61,006 nucleotides of DNA. Source: Bacteroidota bacterium. Its GTDB lineage: Bacteria; Bacteroidota; Ignavibacteria; Tepidaquicellales; Tepidaquicellaceae. A program made the translations under genes and the position numbers. Shown in pieces: positions 36,939 through 45,964 of this stretch; the first letter of the stretch is position 1, and each line of letters starts with the position of its first letter. The stretch lies in the NCBI GenBank assembly GCA_018266875.1, contig JAFDZR010000002.1, positions 1 to 61,006 on the forward strand, given 5' to 3'. The notes under the pieces were generated by a model. The model saw only the letters and a program-made list of their open reading frames with translations. It was not told the DNA's origin and did not search any database.

Positions 36939-39900
36939 ATGTTTGTAAAATTATTTTCAATTGTTTCTGTTTTTCTTATTCTATCCGCTGCGGAAATTTT
37001 TTCACAGAACAGATTTGATCTGAAACTGTCTCACCCTTTAAAATCCGGTAATCAGAATATTCAATCATTTCAACCCAGAGATTATTTCGGAGGTACTGAA
37101 AATTATAAAGTAGTAGGTATTCTTGTACAGTTTCAGGAAGATGATGACGTAAGATCTTCAGGTAACGGAAAGTTTGATTTGTCAAATAAATATTTCAACC
37201 AATCTACCGGAAGAGATACCGTTATCGATGCTCCGCCATATGACAGCGCTTATTTTGCGGATCACCTTACTTTCCTTAAAAATTATTATTCAAAAGCCTC
37301 CAAAGGAAAACTGAATATATCATTCGATCTTTACGGGAACATTATTACACTTCCCGGAAAGATGCAGGATTATTCGCCTCAGAGAAATGAAACCAATGCA
37401 AAACTGGGAAATCTGTTTCAGCAGGCATGGCAGGCAGCAGACAGTTTTATTGATTTTTCAGCTTACGATACTTCCAGAACAGCTTTTGTAATTTTTCACG
37501 CAGGAGTAGGAAGAGACGTTGATCTTACTTCAATTTTCGGATTTGATCCAACTCCGTTTGACATTCCCTCTGTCTTTATCGGATTGAAAAATCTTAAGGA
37601 ATTTTTCGGAAGCAGTTACAACGGTTACCAGACCAGTGAAGGACTTTATATTCAGAACTCTCTGATAATTCCTTCAACTGAATTAAGAGAACTTTCTCTT
37701 TCATCCGGGAATTTTCTTGTTGAACTCGGGATGAACGGTATACTCACCGCTAGCTTCGGTAGTTATCTCGGTCTTCCTGATCTGTTTAATACCGCAACAG
37801 GTAAAACTGCAATCGGAAGATTCGGATTGATGGACGGACAGTCGCTTTTCAGTTATAACGGGATTTTTCCTCCTGAGCCATCAGCATGGGAAAAGATATA
37901 TCTGGGATGGGTGCAGCCTGTAAACATCACTTCAGGTACTTCTAATATCAGTATTCCGACAAGTTCAAAAAATATAGAAAGAGATTCTACAATTTATAAG
38001 GTCTTTATCAGTTCGAGGGAATACTTTCTTATCGAAAACAGAAACAGGGATCCTGAAAATGACGGGCAGAAAATTTATTCCAGAAACAGGACATTTAATG
38101 ATTCAAATGTTTTTGCAGGTGATATCGTAAACGGATTTTTTTATTCCAATAATTATTCCAGCCTGTATCTGCTCAACGGAAATGTAACTGATGTTCAGAA
38201 TTTCGACTGGAGTCTGCCGGGACTCATTGACGCTGACAACGCATACAAAGGCGGTCTTCTGATCTGGCATATTGATGAAGACGTAATTAATGCAAATCTC
38301 TCTTCCAACAGCGTAAATAATGATCCTTCAAGAAAAGGTGTTGACCTTGAGGAAGCGAAAGGCGCTCAGGAAATTGGAGTAACATTCAATACTCCGTTCG
38401 GCAGCATAACAGGAGATGGTACTCCGGTTGACTACTGGTTCAATGGTTATCACGGCGTTCCTTCTAATATTTACAAAAATGAATTTACCCCGACATCAAA
38501 TCCGAATTCACTCAGTTATTCATTGTCAAACAATAATATTTTCATTACAAATTTTGGATTGCTGGATACACTCATGACTTTAAGAATTTCAATAGGAAGT
38601 GTACAGCTTACTCCGGTAAATAATTTTCCGAAATTTATTGGAATTGATTACAGCGGCAATGCACAGCCTGTTGCATTTGATCTTACAGGAAACGGCAGTG
38701 ACGAGATCTTTGTGAATTCACTGAACAAAACCTATGGCTATTCAGCCAACGGAAACGGGCTTAACGGTGACGGACTTCTGTTAAATGATTTCGGAAAATT
38801 TATTCCCGCACTTATTGAAAATGGAAATACCAGATATCTTGTTAGTCTTGGTTCAGGAAGTATAGGATTCCTTAATAATAATTACACTCTCACACAGATC
38901 AATTTCAACCTGGGATCAGCCAGTCTAAGTACTGCTCCTTTTGTTAATGATATCAATAAATCAGTTTATGTGGGTAACTCGCTCGGAGCTGTCAGAAAAT
39001 GCGGCGTTGACCTTTCAAATGTATTGGTTGACTCTGTCGCGGGTCCGATAAATCAATTTTCCGGCTTAAGGACAGATACTTTTACTTATATTAATTCGGA
39101 CAAATATCTTGTTACCGGAAATCTGCTTCAGCAGAATTCAACTGACATTCTTAAAATAAATTTTAACAATGAGTTTTTTATTAATGGAAACAGATTAAAT
39201 CTTAATTATAATATAACTGATATTCCTCACTCCCCTGTCCTTGCCGATGTAAACGGAGACGGATTGCAGGAAATAATTTTTGTCGGCGACGGGAAAGTCT
39301 ATGCTATTAATTCTAAAGGAGTTCTTCTTGAAAATTTTCCCGTGAATTTCAATAAAACTATTTCATCGGGAATTTCTGTTGCTGACATCAACAACGATAA
39401 CGTTTTTGATCTTGTCTTTGCAGCAGGCAACGGTGATCTTTACGCTTACGGAACTGACGGAAAAATATTATCAGGATTTCCGGTTACTATTGGTCCGAAT
39501 ACAACTTCAACTCCGGCTTTTGCTGACCTGAATGATACACTCGGCATTTTTATCTATTCCGGAGACGGATATATTTACGGTTTCAAAACAAATGTTAGTT
39601 ATAATGAAAATAAAATTCTCTGGAAGAATTATCTCAGGGACAGATTCCTTTCCAATAATAACTACAGATCTGTAAATTCTTCAGAAACTGTATTTTCTGA
39701 AAAACTCCCGGCTTCACAGGTTTATAACTGGCCGAATCCTGTTTATGATAACACTACGTATATTAGATATTTCCTTAACGGTAACTCATCAGGCGTTAAA
39801 GTCAAGATACTCGATCTTTCAGGCGAACTGGTTACGGAACTTACGGGAACTTCCAATTCTAATTCGGCTAATGAAATTAAATGGGATGTTTCTTCTGTGC

Positions 39901-39986
39901 AGAGCGGTGTTTATTACGGCGTAATTGAAGCCCAGATAGACGGAAGCACCGAGACAAAAGTCATAAAAATTGCAGTGGTAAAATAA
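36939..39986 (+). CDS. Secreted M6-family metalloprotease homologue lacking the zinc motif, with FG-GAP-like repeats
   Basis: A 1015-residue exported protein with a signal peptide (1-21, EIFSQ). Residues about 50-480 follow the layout of M6 (immune-inhibitor-A-like) peptidases: VGILVQFQEDDD, YYSKASKGKLNISFD, LGLPDLFNTATG, FGLMDGQSLFSYNG, PSAWEKIYLGWVQP, FLIENRNRDPEND. Where active enzymes have HExGH directly before LGLPDL, this protein has ASFGS (271-275), so both zinc histidines and the catalytic glutamate are lost. Residues about 560-900 contain FG-GAP/VCBS-type repeats (ADVNGDGLQEIIFVGDG, ADINNDNVFDLVFAAGNG). The end (YNWPNPVYDNT ... KVIKIAVVK) is a T9SS/FlgD-like tail. It lies directly after porU-porV and could be a surface scaffold or binding protein. 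Confidence 0.82.
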   Translation: MFVKLFSIVSVFLILSAAEIFSQNRFDLKLSHPLKSGNQNIQSFQPRDYFGGTENYKVVGILVQFQEDDDVRSSGNGKFDLSNKYFNQSTGRDTVIDAPPYDSAYFADHLTFLKNYYSKASKGKLNISFDLYGNIITLPGKMQDYSPQRNETNAKLGNLFQQAWQAADSFIDFSAYDTSRTAFVIFHAGVGRDVDLTSIFGFDPTPFDIPSVFIGLKNLKEFFGSSYNGYQTSEGLYIQNSLIIPSTELRELSLSSGNFLVELGMNGILTASFGSYLGLPDLFNTATGKTAIGRFGLMDGQSLFSYNGIFPPEPSAWEKIYLGWVQPVNITSGTSNISIPTSSKNIERDSTIYKVFISSREYFLIENRNRDPENDGQKIYSRNRTFNDSNVFAGDIVNGFFYSNNYSSLYLLNGNVTDVQNFDWSLPGLIDADNAYKGGLLIWHIDEDVINANLSSNSVNNDPSRKGVDLEEAKGAQEIGVTFNTPFGSITGDGTPVDYWFNGYHGVPSNIYKNEFTPTSNPNSLSYSLSNNNIFITNFGLLDTLMTLRISIGSVQLTPVNNFPKFIGIDYSGNAQPVAFDLTGNGSDEIFVNSLNKTYGYSANGNGLNGDGLLLNDFGKFIPALIENGNTRYLVSLGSGSIGFLNNNYTLTQINFNLGSASLSTAPFVNDINKSVYVGNSLGAVRKCGVDLSNVLVDSVAGPINQFSGLRTDTFTYINSDKYLVTGNLLQQNSTDILKINFNNEFFINGNRLNLNYNITDIPHSPVLADVNGDGLQEIIFVGDGKVYAINSKGVLLENFPVNFNKTISSGISVADINNDNVFDLVFAAGNGDLYAYGTDGKILSGFPVTIGPNTTSTPAFADLNDTLGIFIYSGDGYIYGFKTNVSYNENKILWKNYLRDRFLSNNNYRSVNSSETVFSEKLPASQVYNWPNPVYDNTTYIRYFLNGNSSGVKVKILDLSGELVTELTGTSNSNSANEIKWDVSSVQSGVYYGVIEAQIDGSTETKVIKIAVVK

Positions 39987-40011
39987 TAATTTTAAATTTT
40001 AATTTGTATCT

Positions 40012-40047
40012 AAGGTGATTATCTTATCATAAGATAATCACTTTTTT
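40012..40047 (+). terminator. Intrinsic terminator after the M6-like gene
   Basis: The stem GTGATTATCTTA/TAAGATAATCAC around a tiny loop is followed by six T. It ends four bases before the start codon of the next gene. Confidence 0.85.
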
Positions 40048-40050
40048 ATT

Positions 40051-41160
40051 TTGTATCCGGAATATTTTTTTTCATTTGTAACATTCGCATATCTTGCGCT
40101 TCATTTGTATTTCCTCTACGGACTGAGGAAATCAGTTAATATAAGACCAGCTGATAACGCCGGCGAGCCTGAAATATCTGTGATAGTAGCGGGAAGAAAT
40201 GAAAGCGGGAATATATCTGATTGTATAAATTCTCTTAAGCTTACTGTTTATAATAAAGATTCGATTGAGTTTATTCTCGTAAATGATAATTCAACGGACG
40301 ATACACTGGAACTGATGAACGATTCTGTCAAAGGAGATGGTCGTTTTAAAGTCATCAGCTCTTTCTTATCAGGTTCTTCAAACCTTAAAGGGAAAGCAAA
40401 CGCAATAGATAATGCTGTCGGTATTGCTGAAGGCGAACTGATCATTTCAACTGATGCAGACTGCAAGGTTCCTGAATACTGGGTAAAAAAGACAGCTGAA
40501 TATTTCAGTAAAGATACCGGGATGGTATGCGGCTTCACTTTCATAGAGCACAATAACTCCCTATTCGGTCTGATGCAGTGCATAGACTGGTTTTATCTCC
40601 TTAGTCTTGCTTCTGGAAGTTCCGGACTTGATAAAATAATGAGCTGCATCGGCAATAATCTTTCCTATTCGAAGGAAGCCTATCAAAGTGTGGGAGGATA
40701 CGAATCAATAAAATTCTCTGTAACTGAGGATCTTGCATTAATGAGAAAAATTAATTCATCGGATAAATATAAAATTTTATTTCCGCTGAATAGAGATTGT
40801 CTCGTAAGGACAAAGCCATGCGGAAATATCAGAGAGGTTTTCAGTCAGAAGCGACGATGGTTCAGAGGAGGTATTGGTATCAACCTGCTTGGTTATATTA
40901 CAGGATTTTTTCTGTATGCAGCAAACTTCATGTTAATTTTCGGATTGTTTTTTATGAGTGTGAAGCTGTACTTAATCCTGATATTTATTAAATTTCTTTC
41001 AGAATTAATCCTGCTGATGCCGGCTTTCAAAATTTATGACGTGAAATATCTTTATAAATTTTATCCTGTCTTTTCAGTATATTTTGCAGTATACGGACTG
41101 CTTCTGCCTCTTAGTTTTCTTTTTAAAAAAGGAATAACCTGGAAAGACCGGAACTTTTAG
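40051..41160 (+). CDS. Family 2 glycosyltransferase with membrane segments
   Basis: A 369-residue processive-type glycosyltransferase. It has an N-terminal membrane helix (residues 5-24), a GT2 domain (ISVIVAGRNESGNI; nucleotide-sugar DxD-type STDADCK with Asp135 and Asp137; acceptor-site TEDLALMRK; QKRRW), and C-terminal membrane helices (about 285-360). It probably transfers a sugar to a lipid or polysaccharide at the inner membrane; the substrate cannot be read from the sequence. The only plausible start is TTG at 40051, immediately after a terminator hairpin, with no ribosome binding site. The 3' end overlaps the convergent gene by four bases. Confidence 0.88.
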   Translation: MYPEYFFSFVTFAYLALHLYFLYGLRKSVNIRPADNAGEPEISVIVAGRNESGNISDCINSLKLTVYNKDSIEFILVNDNSTDDTLELMNDSVKGDGRFKVISSFLSGSSNLKGKANAIDNAVGIAEGELIISTDADCKVPEYWVKKTAEYFSKDTGMVCGFTFIEHNNSLFGLMQCIDWFYLLSLASGSSGLDKIMSCIGNNLSYSKEAYQSVGGYESIKFSVTEDLALMRKINSSDKYKILFPLNRDCLVRTKPCGNIREVFSQKRRWFRGGIGINLLGYITGFFLYAANFMLIFGLFFMSVKLYLILIFIKFLSELILLMPAFKIYDVKYLYKFYPVFSVYFAVYGLLLPLSFLFKKGITWKDRNF

Positions 41161-41855
41161 AATTTTACTACAGGAAAGTGAAATTTTAAGTTAAAGGATA
41201 AATTCTGCAGATTTTTTGCAAATGTATATTTCGCGGTTATATCAAAAATGTATATTGTCACTCCCAGCCCTGCGGAATAATTCAGAATACTTTCATCACC
41301 AGGCAGTCCTTCAGGAATTTCAAAATTCGAACTGATTACCCTTGTAATTTTTGAATATTTCACCTCTGCAGAAAATATTGCGGATGTAAAATTTGACCTG
41401 ATAAATTTGTTTAAAAGAATATCAACACCACCGCCTAAGCTTGTGAATTTTGTTTCAAAACCGGTTAATGAATTTGAAGTCGTAAACTGCGGATTACCAG
41501 GATTCTTCTGGTTTTCATAAATGAATCCGAAAACAAAAGGGTAAAGTTTATTGTAAGCAAGTTCAGCTTTAAACCCGTACACAAAACCCGCATTCGACTG
41601 ATCTCCAAATACACCCATTGGGATAGAAAATCCCATGTAAGGAGCAAGGAAGATACCGCCGATATTTATTTTTTTAACTTTACTTCTTCCTGTAAGATTT
41701 TTTATCGTATCTTTTCCTTCTGTATTAACGCTTTTCATGAAAAGATAATCTTTTTTAAAATAATCCTTTGAATAAATAGACTGGGAAAGAACTGAACCTG
41801 TCAAAAATGAAAGAATGCTTATTAGAAGAAATGAAAAAAAGATGCTGAATTTCAA
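41157..41855 (-). CDS. Hypothetical outer-membrane beta-barrel protein
   Basis: A 232-residue protein with a signal peptide (1-24, SVLSQ) and a short polar segment. From about residue 65 there are alternating strands (IFLAPYMGFSIPMGVFG, FVYGFKAELAYNKLYP, SAGLGVTIYIFDITAKYTF) and a terminal phenylalanine (FPVVKF), as in beta-barrels assembled by BamA. No family was recognised. It is the last gene of the minus-strand run from 45818 and lies 14 bases after the DUF2520 gene. Confidence 0.65.
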   Translation of the reverse strand: MKFSIFFSFLLISILSFLTGSVLSQSIYSKDYFKKDYLFMKSVNTEGKDTIKNLTGRSKVKKINIGGIFLAPYMGFSIPMGVFGDQSNAGFVYGFKAELAYNKLYPFVFGFIYENQKNPGNPQFTTSNSLTGFETKFTSLGGGVDILLNKFIRSNFTSAIFSAEVKYSKITRVISSNFEIPEGLPGDESILNYSAGLGVTIYIFDITAKYTFAKNLQNLSFNLKFHFPVVKF

Positions 41856-41869
41856 GTGCGGTGATTTAA

Positions 41870-42793
41870 TTAATTTATAGATTTATTTTTTTCTGTTTTG
41901 ATTTCGTTTGCCACATAACTGTTCATAAGGTCAAGCATGGAAATAACATTATTAAGATTAAGTGTTTCTTTTTTGAATGCAACTTTTACTGTTTCCATTC
42001 CAAGCAGAGTATAAAACGGTATCAGCGAAGGAAGTTCCTTATATATTGAATTCAGATGATTTGATACTGTCTCCAGATCATTTCTTTCAAATGGTCCCGT
42101 AAGGGAATTTACAAGTCCGTTTTCCGAAATATTTTCAATTGTCTTCATTACGATCGGCTTGAAAATTTCAAAGGATTTACTTTTGTCAATTCCAATCGAA
42201 CCAAGGAGCTCCGCTGAAATGTTCATAAGTGTTACAAGGAAATTTGACGATACGACGCAGGCGGAATGATAAAGATATTTCTTATCCATTGGGATCTCTA
42301 TGAATCTGGAATCGAATGCGGAGATCATTTTTTTCATCTGCTCTTTGCATTCATCATCCCCTTCTATTCCGAAATAAATGTTATTCAGGAAATGATTATT
42401 CCCTCTGCTTATCCTGTCAAATGTCTGAATCGGGTGCATCGAACCTTTAAATGACTTATTAAAATTCTTTTCAGAAAACAACGAGGAGGATTCCGAACCA
42501 GAAGTATGAATAAAATATTTACCCGATAGATCAGCTCCTGATTCTATAATACCGCTTTTAACTTCACTGATAAACCTGTCCTGTACGCATATCAGTATGA
42601 TATCAGAATTATCAATGTAATCTTTTTCTATTTTTTCTGAATAAGCCAGAGGCAACGTTACTTCTGCAATATCTTTGAGTACCTGTATATTGCGGGATGT
42701 AAGGAAATTCACCTTAAAACCGCTTACGTTAAGTTCATTTGCGAATGCGGAGCCTGTCCTGCCTGTTCCGATAATGTAAATTCTTTTATTCAT
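41870..42793 (-). CDS. Rossmann-fold DUF2520-type oxidoreductase
   Basis: About 307 residues from the ATG at 42793. The N-terminus is a dinucleotide-binding fold (IYIIGTGRTGSAFANEL) like F420/NADP oxidoreductases and ketopantoate reductase. IHTSGS, GSMHPIQTFD and the helical C-terminal half (HSACVVSSNFLVTLMN, LTGPFERND) fit the DUF2520 family. The substrate is unknown. A TTG at 42808 is also in frame, but the ATG gives a shorter, usual 8-base overlap with dtd. Coupled with dtd, prmC and the amidohydrolase on the minus strand. Confidence 0.8.
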   Translation of the reverse strand: MNKRIYIIGTGRTGSAFANELNVSGFKVNFLTSRNIQVLKDIAEVTLPLAYSEKIEKDYIDNSDIILICVQDRFISEVKSGIIESGADLSGKYFIHTSGSESSSLFSEKNFNKSFKGSMHPIQTFDRISRGNNHFLNNIYFGIEGDDECKEQMKKMISAFDSRFIEIPMDKKYLYHSACVVSSNFLVTLMNISAELLGSIGIDKSKSFEIFKPIVMKTIENISENGLVNSLTGPFERNDLETVSNHLNSIYKELPSLIPFYTLLGMETVKVAFKKETLNLNNVISMLDLMNSYVANEIKTEKNKSIN

Positions 42794-43244
42794 TGAATGA
42801 TTTTTCAATTAGTATTGTAACCGGTCCGCTGTTTACAAGTGAGATCTCCATCATAGCTGCGAAGACACCGCATTTTATTTTTTCCGGACTGTATAAGTTA
42901 ATTAATTCTGATTTAGTTTTCTCATATAAAAATTCTGCTCTTTCCGGATCTTCCGCGTCTGAAAAACTCGGACGGTTTCCGCTTTTTTTTGTGTCTGCGC
43001 ATAATGTAAACTGTGATATGAGCATGATCTCACCCTGAATATCTTTTATGCTTAAATTCATTTTTTCGTTTTCATCATTGAATATTCTTAAGTCAGTAAG
43101 CTTTTTGGCAATATAGTCAGCTTCATTTTCTGTATCGCCTTTTTTAATTCCAAGTAGTACAAGCAATCCTTTCCCAATACTGCTGTAGACCTTTCCGTCT
43201 ATTTTTACATCTGCATTTAATACCCGCTGAACAGCAGCAATCAT
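42786..43244 (-). CDS. dtd: D-aminoacyl-tRNA deacylase
   Basis: The 152-residue proofreading enzyme that frees D-amino acids (and glycine from tRNA-Ala) from tRNA. Both signature motifs are present: SQFTL (in ISQFTLCAD) and the cross-subunit GPVTI near the C-terminus (NSGPVTILIE). The N-terminus MIAAVQRV is canonical. It overlaps prmC by four bases (start-stop overlap) and the next gene by eight. Confidence 0.97.
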   Translation of the reverse strand: MIAAVQRVLNADVKIDGKVYSSIGKGLLVLLGIKKGDTENEADYIAKKLTDLRIFNDENEKMNLSIKDIQGEIMLISQFTLCADTKKSGNRPSFSDAEDPERAEFLYEKTKSELINLYSPEKIKCGVFAAMMEISLVNSGPVTILIEKSFNE

Positions 43245-44128
43245 TTTTCCAATTTTAAAATTCTGTAAATGTCACTGTGATCTTTGTAAAATGTCGGCTT
43301 AATCTCTTTTTGTTCCGCAATCATTTCCTCAAGTTTTTCTTTCTGTCCGAATCCAATTTCGCAGAATACTTTTCCTGTAAATTCCTTATCGGAATAAATT
43401 TCAAATATCTTTTTATAAAAGCTCAACCCGTTCTCGTTGTCCGTAAGAGCTGAAACAGGTTCATAATCCTTTATCTCCTGTGGAAGTTCATTAAAGTCTG
43501 AAACCGGGATATAAGGCGGATTTGAAAAAATATAATCATAATTTTTCCTGAGTTTCGGGATCTCAAATACATTTTTATTATAAAGGGTCACACGCACTGC
43601 ATCAATTCCGTTGAGTTCCAAATTTCTAGCGGCGGTTTCCAGCGCATCGGCAGAATTATCAATAGAAAATATTTCATGTTCTATTCCGGATTCAGAAAGC
43701 TCTTTGGAAAGCGCCACAGATATGCATCCTGAACCCGTACCTATTTCAAACAAAGAAACTTTTATTCTGCCGCTTTGTCTAATGTCTTCCAGAATTCTTT
43801 CTACAAGCAGTTCTGTTTCCTGTCTCGGGATCAGAACATTTCTGTTTAGCAGAATATCGTAACCGAAAAAATTTGTTTTACCAAGTATGTACTGAAGCGG
43901 TTCCTTTTCATTTCTTCTGGAAATAAGTTTTCCGAATAAAGTTGATTCTCCGGAATTCAATGGTCTTTCGTAATTTAAATAAAGCTGGATCCTGTCACAA
44001 TTAAGCACACTGCACAGCAGTAATTCAGAATTCAGCCTGGAGTCCTGAATTCCATTTTTTTCAAGTTCCTCTGTGGTTTTTTTTAAGACTTCAATGATTG
44101 ATATACCTGCTTTAATGTTAACGCTCAT
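43241..44128 (-). CDS. prmC: Peptide chain release factor N(5)-glutamine methyltransferase
   Basis: PrmC methylates the GGQ glutamine of release factors using SAM. The 295-residue protein has the family's N-terminal helical domain (RLNSELLLCSVLNCDR, PLQYILGKTNFFG, VLIPRQETELLVE), the SAM-binding loop EIGTGSGCISVAL (128-140), and the catalytic NPPY motif at 203-206. It overlaps the upstream amidohydrolase gene by 11 bases and dtd by four. Confidence 0.97.
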   Translation of the reverse strand: MSVNIKAGISIIEVLKKTTEELEKNGIQDSRLNSELLLCSVLNCDRIQLYLNYERPLNSGESTLFGKLISRRNEKEPLQYILGKTNFFGYDILLNRNVLIPRQETELLVERILEDIRQSGRIKVSLFEIGTGSGCISVALSKELSESGIEHEIFSIDNSADALETAARNLELNGIDAVRVTLYNKNVFEIPKLRKNYDYIFSNPPYIPVSDFNELPQEIKDYEPVSALTDNENGLSFYKKIFEIYSDKEFTGKVFCEIGFGQKEKLEEMIAEQKEIKPTFYKDHSDIYRILKLEK

Positions 44129-45818
44129 AGATTAAACTAAGCAGATTCTTATCTTCATATACAATATTTCCGTTGATTATTGTTCTTATTACTTTAGTAT
44201 CAGGCAATGATTTTAGATCGGAATTAAAAATGTCTTTTGAAATTACTATCATATCTGCATACTTCCCTTTTTCAATTGTTCCTTTTTCATTTTCTTCGAA
44301 AGATGCGAATGCCGGCCAGACTGTATAAGACTTTACAGCATCAAGAAGACTGATAGTCTGATCATTCATTGCGCCGGGAAATTTTGTAGTATCTGTCAAC
44401 TGTCTTGTGGTCAGGTAATACATCTGAACAAAAGGATTGATCTGGTGAAGAGGAAAATCGGAAGCGGTCACAATCATACCGGCTGACTTTAACATAGAAT
44501 TCCACAGACCGACTTTTTTCAGTGTCTCGGCGTTTACCAGCTGATCCGTTATCTGCAGATCCATCATGGTTACATCCGGTCTTATAGATGGTATAACCTT
44601 TAATTCTCCGAATCTCGATATATCTTTAGGATCAACTATTTCACAGTATTCAAGTATCGTTCTTGGATCAGTAAGATTGTTCTGTTTGTTAATGTTTTCA
44701 ATTACATTAAGGGAATTGTGAACAGCTTTGTCCCCTACTGCTTTAATGGAGAACTGAAAATTTTTAGATGCGGCTCTTCCGTAAATTTTTGCAATTGCAC
44801 TGTCCGCAATGTAAGGTAAGCTTTTAACAGGTTCATTCTTATAATTTTCATCAAGATAAGCTTTCTGATATTCCAGCAGACCATCATAATCAATTGTTAC
44901 AGCTCTAATGGTAAGACGGTCTTTATATGCGACTTCTTTTCCTTTGTCCAGATAAAAATCCACAAGTGAACTTTCCTCGGCAGACAAAACCGCATATACT
45001 TTTAAGGGGAATCTGTTTCCGTCAATAAGTTCCTTGAATATTTCTATTCCTTCTTTTCCTACACTCCTGTCACGTACTTCCGTTATTCCGTATTTTAAAA
45101 TTTCTTTTACTCCTCTTTCCACCTGTTTGACCATTTCATTTTTAAGCAGACCGGGCATATTATCTCTTATAAGATTTACTGCATCGTCAAATATTAATCC
45201 CGTAAGTTCGCCTTTCTCATCTTTGTCTATTTCACCGTTCCCGGGAGCTTTTGTATCCTTATCAATTTTAAGAACACGCATTGCTCTTGAATTCAGCAGA
45301 GCAATTGAAAAAGATGCATTGACTATGTAAACATTGAAATTCGGAGCAATCTGATCCAGTACAGATTTATCGAATTTTGAAATGTCCTCATCTGATAATA
45401 AAGATTCATTGTAACCGTAACCTCCTATCCATTCGCCTTCTTCGGCAATCTTTGTTCTGTCAATGATGAGCTGCTTGATTTCATCGAGACTTTTGGCATA
45501 AGACAGATTAATGTAATTCAGGTTTTTTGAGAATTCAATAATGGAACCTTCTGAATCAATCAATCCGGGAAGAACCGCAGCCCCGTGCAGATCAATCGTT
45601 TCCTCCGGACTGTATTTATCCGTAAGTTCCACCGTACTTCCGGTTTCAATGATCTTACCTTCCTTAACTGCTACCGCTTCCACAACCTTGTTATCCTTGC
45701 TTAATGTATATATTCTGCCGTTTATATATAATACATCCGGCTTTTCTGTACATCCGCTGAACAGAAGTACAGTGCCAATAAAGATTATTACCGAAACCAG
45801 TCTTATGTTTTTATTCAT
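44118..45818 (-). CDS. YtcJ-like amidohydrolase lipoprotein with lost metal ligands
   Basis: A 566-residue protein with a lipobox (LLFSGC, Cys23) and the fold of YtcJ-type (amidohydrolase 3) enzymes: DVLYINGRIYTL, AAVLPGLID, the central barrel, and the C-terminal EKGTIEKGKYADMIVIS. The catalytic ligands are largely replaced. The usual HxH after PGxID reads EGS (90-92), the lysine of the KxxxDG segment is Thr308, IHAxGD reads IKAVGD (Lys359), and the EHC-type histidine reads EYC (Tyr391). Only Asp454 in TASDFPL remains. It is therefore probably not a metal-dependent hydrolase but a lipid-anchored derivative. It heads the prmC-dtd run and is divergent from the MerR gene. Confidence 0.8.
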   Translation of the reverse strand: MNKNIRLVSVIIFIGTVLLFSGCTEKPDVLYINGRIYTLSKDNKVVEAVAVKEGKIIETGSTVELTDKYSPEETIDLHGAAVLPGLIDSEGSIIEFSKNLNYINLSYAKSLDEIKQLIIDRTKIAEEGEWIGGYGYNESLLSDEDISKFDKSVLDQIAPNFNVYIVNASFSIALLNSRAMRVLKIDKDTKAPGNGEIDKDEKGELTGLIFDDAVNLIRDNMPGLLKNEMVKQVERGVKEILKYGITEVRDRSVGKEGIEIFKELIDGNRFPLKVYAVLSAEESSLVDFYLDKGKEVAYKDRLTIRAVTIDYDGLLEYQKAYLDENYKNEPVKSLPYIADSAIAKIYGRAASKNFQFSIKAVGDKAVHNSLNVIENINKQNNLTDPRTILEYCEIVDPKDISRFGELKVIPSIRPDVTMMDLQITDQLVNAETLKKVGLWNSMLKSAGMIVTASDFPLHQINPFVQMYYLTTRQLTDTTKFPGAMNDQTISLLDAVKSYTVWPAFASFEENEKGTIEKGKYADMIVISKDIFNSDLKSLPDTKVIRTIINGNIVYEDKNLLSLIYER

Positions 45819-45964
45819 TTATTATATTTAAAATTTTATAAAACTAATAAAATCAATCAATTAATTAAATACAATACTATAACCATCTTAAAGTAAAGAT
45901 ATTTAACAATGGTATTGCAATATATAATCTATATTCATATTTTTACGCAAATTAATTTACTTCT

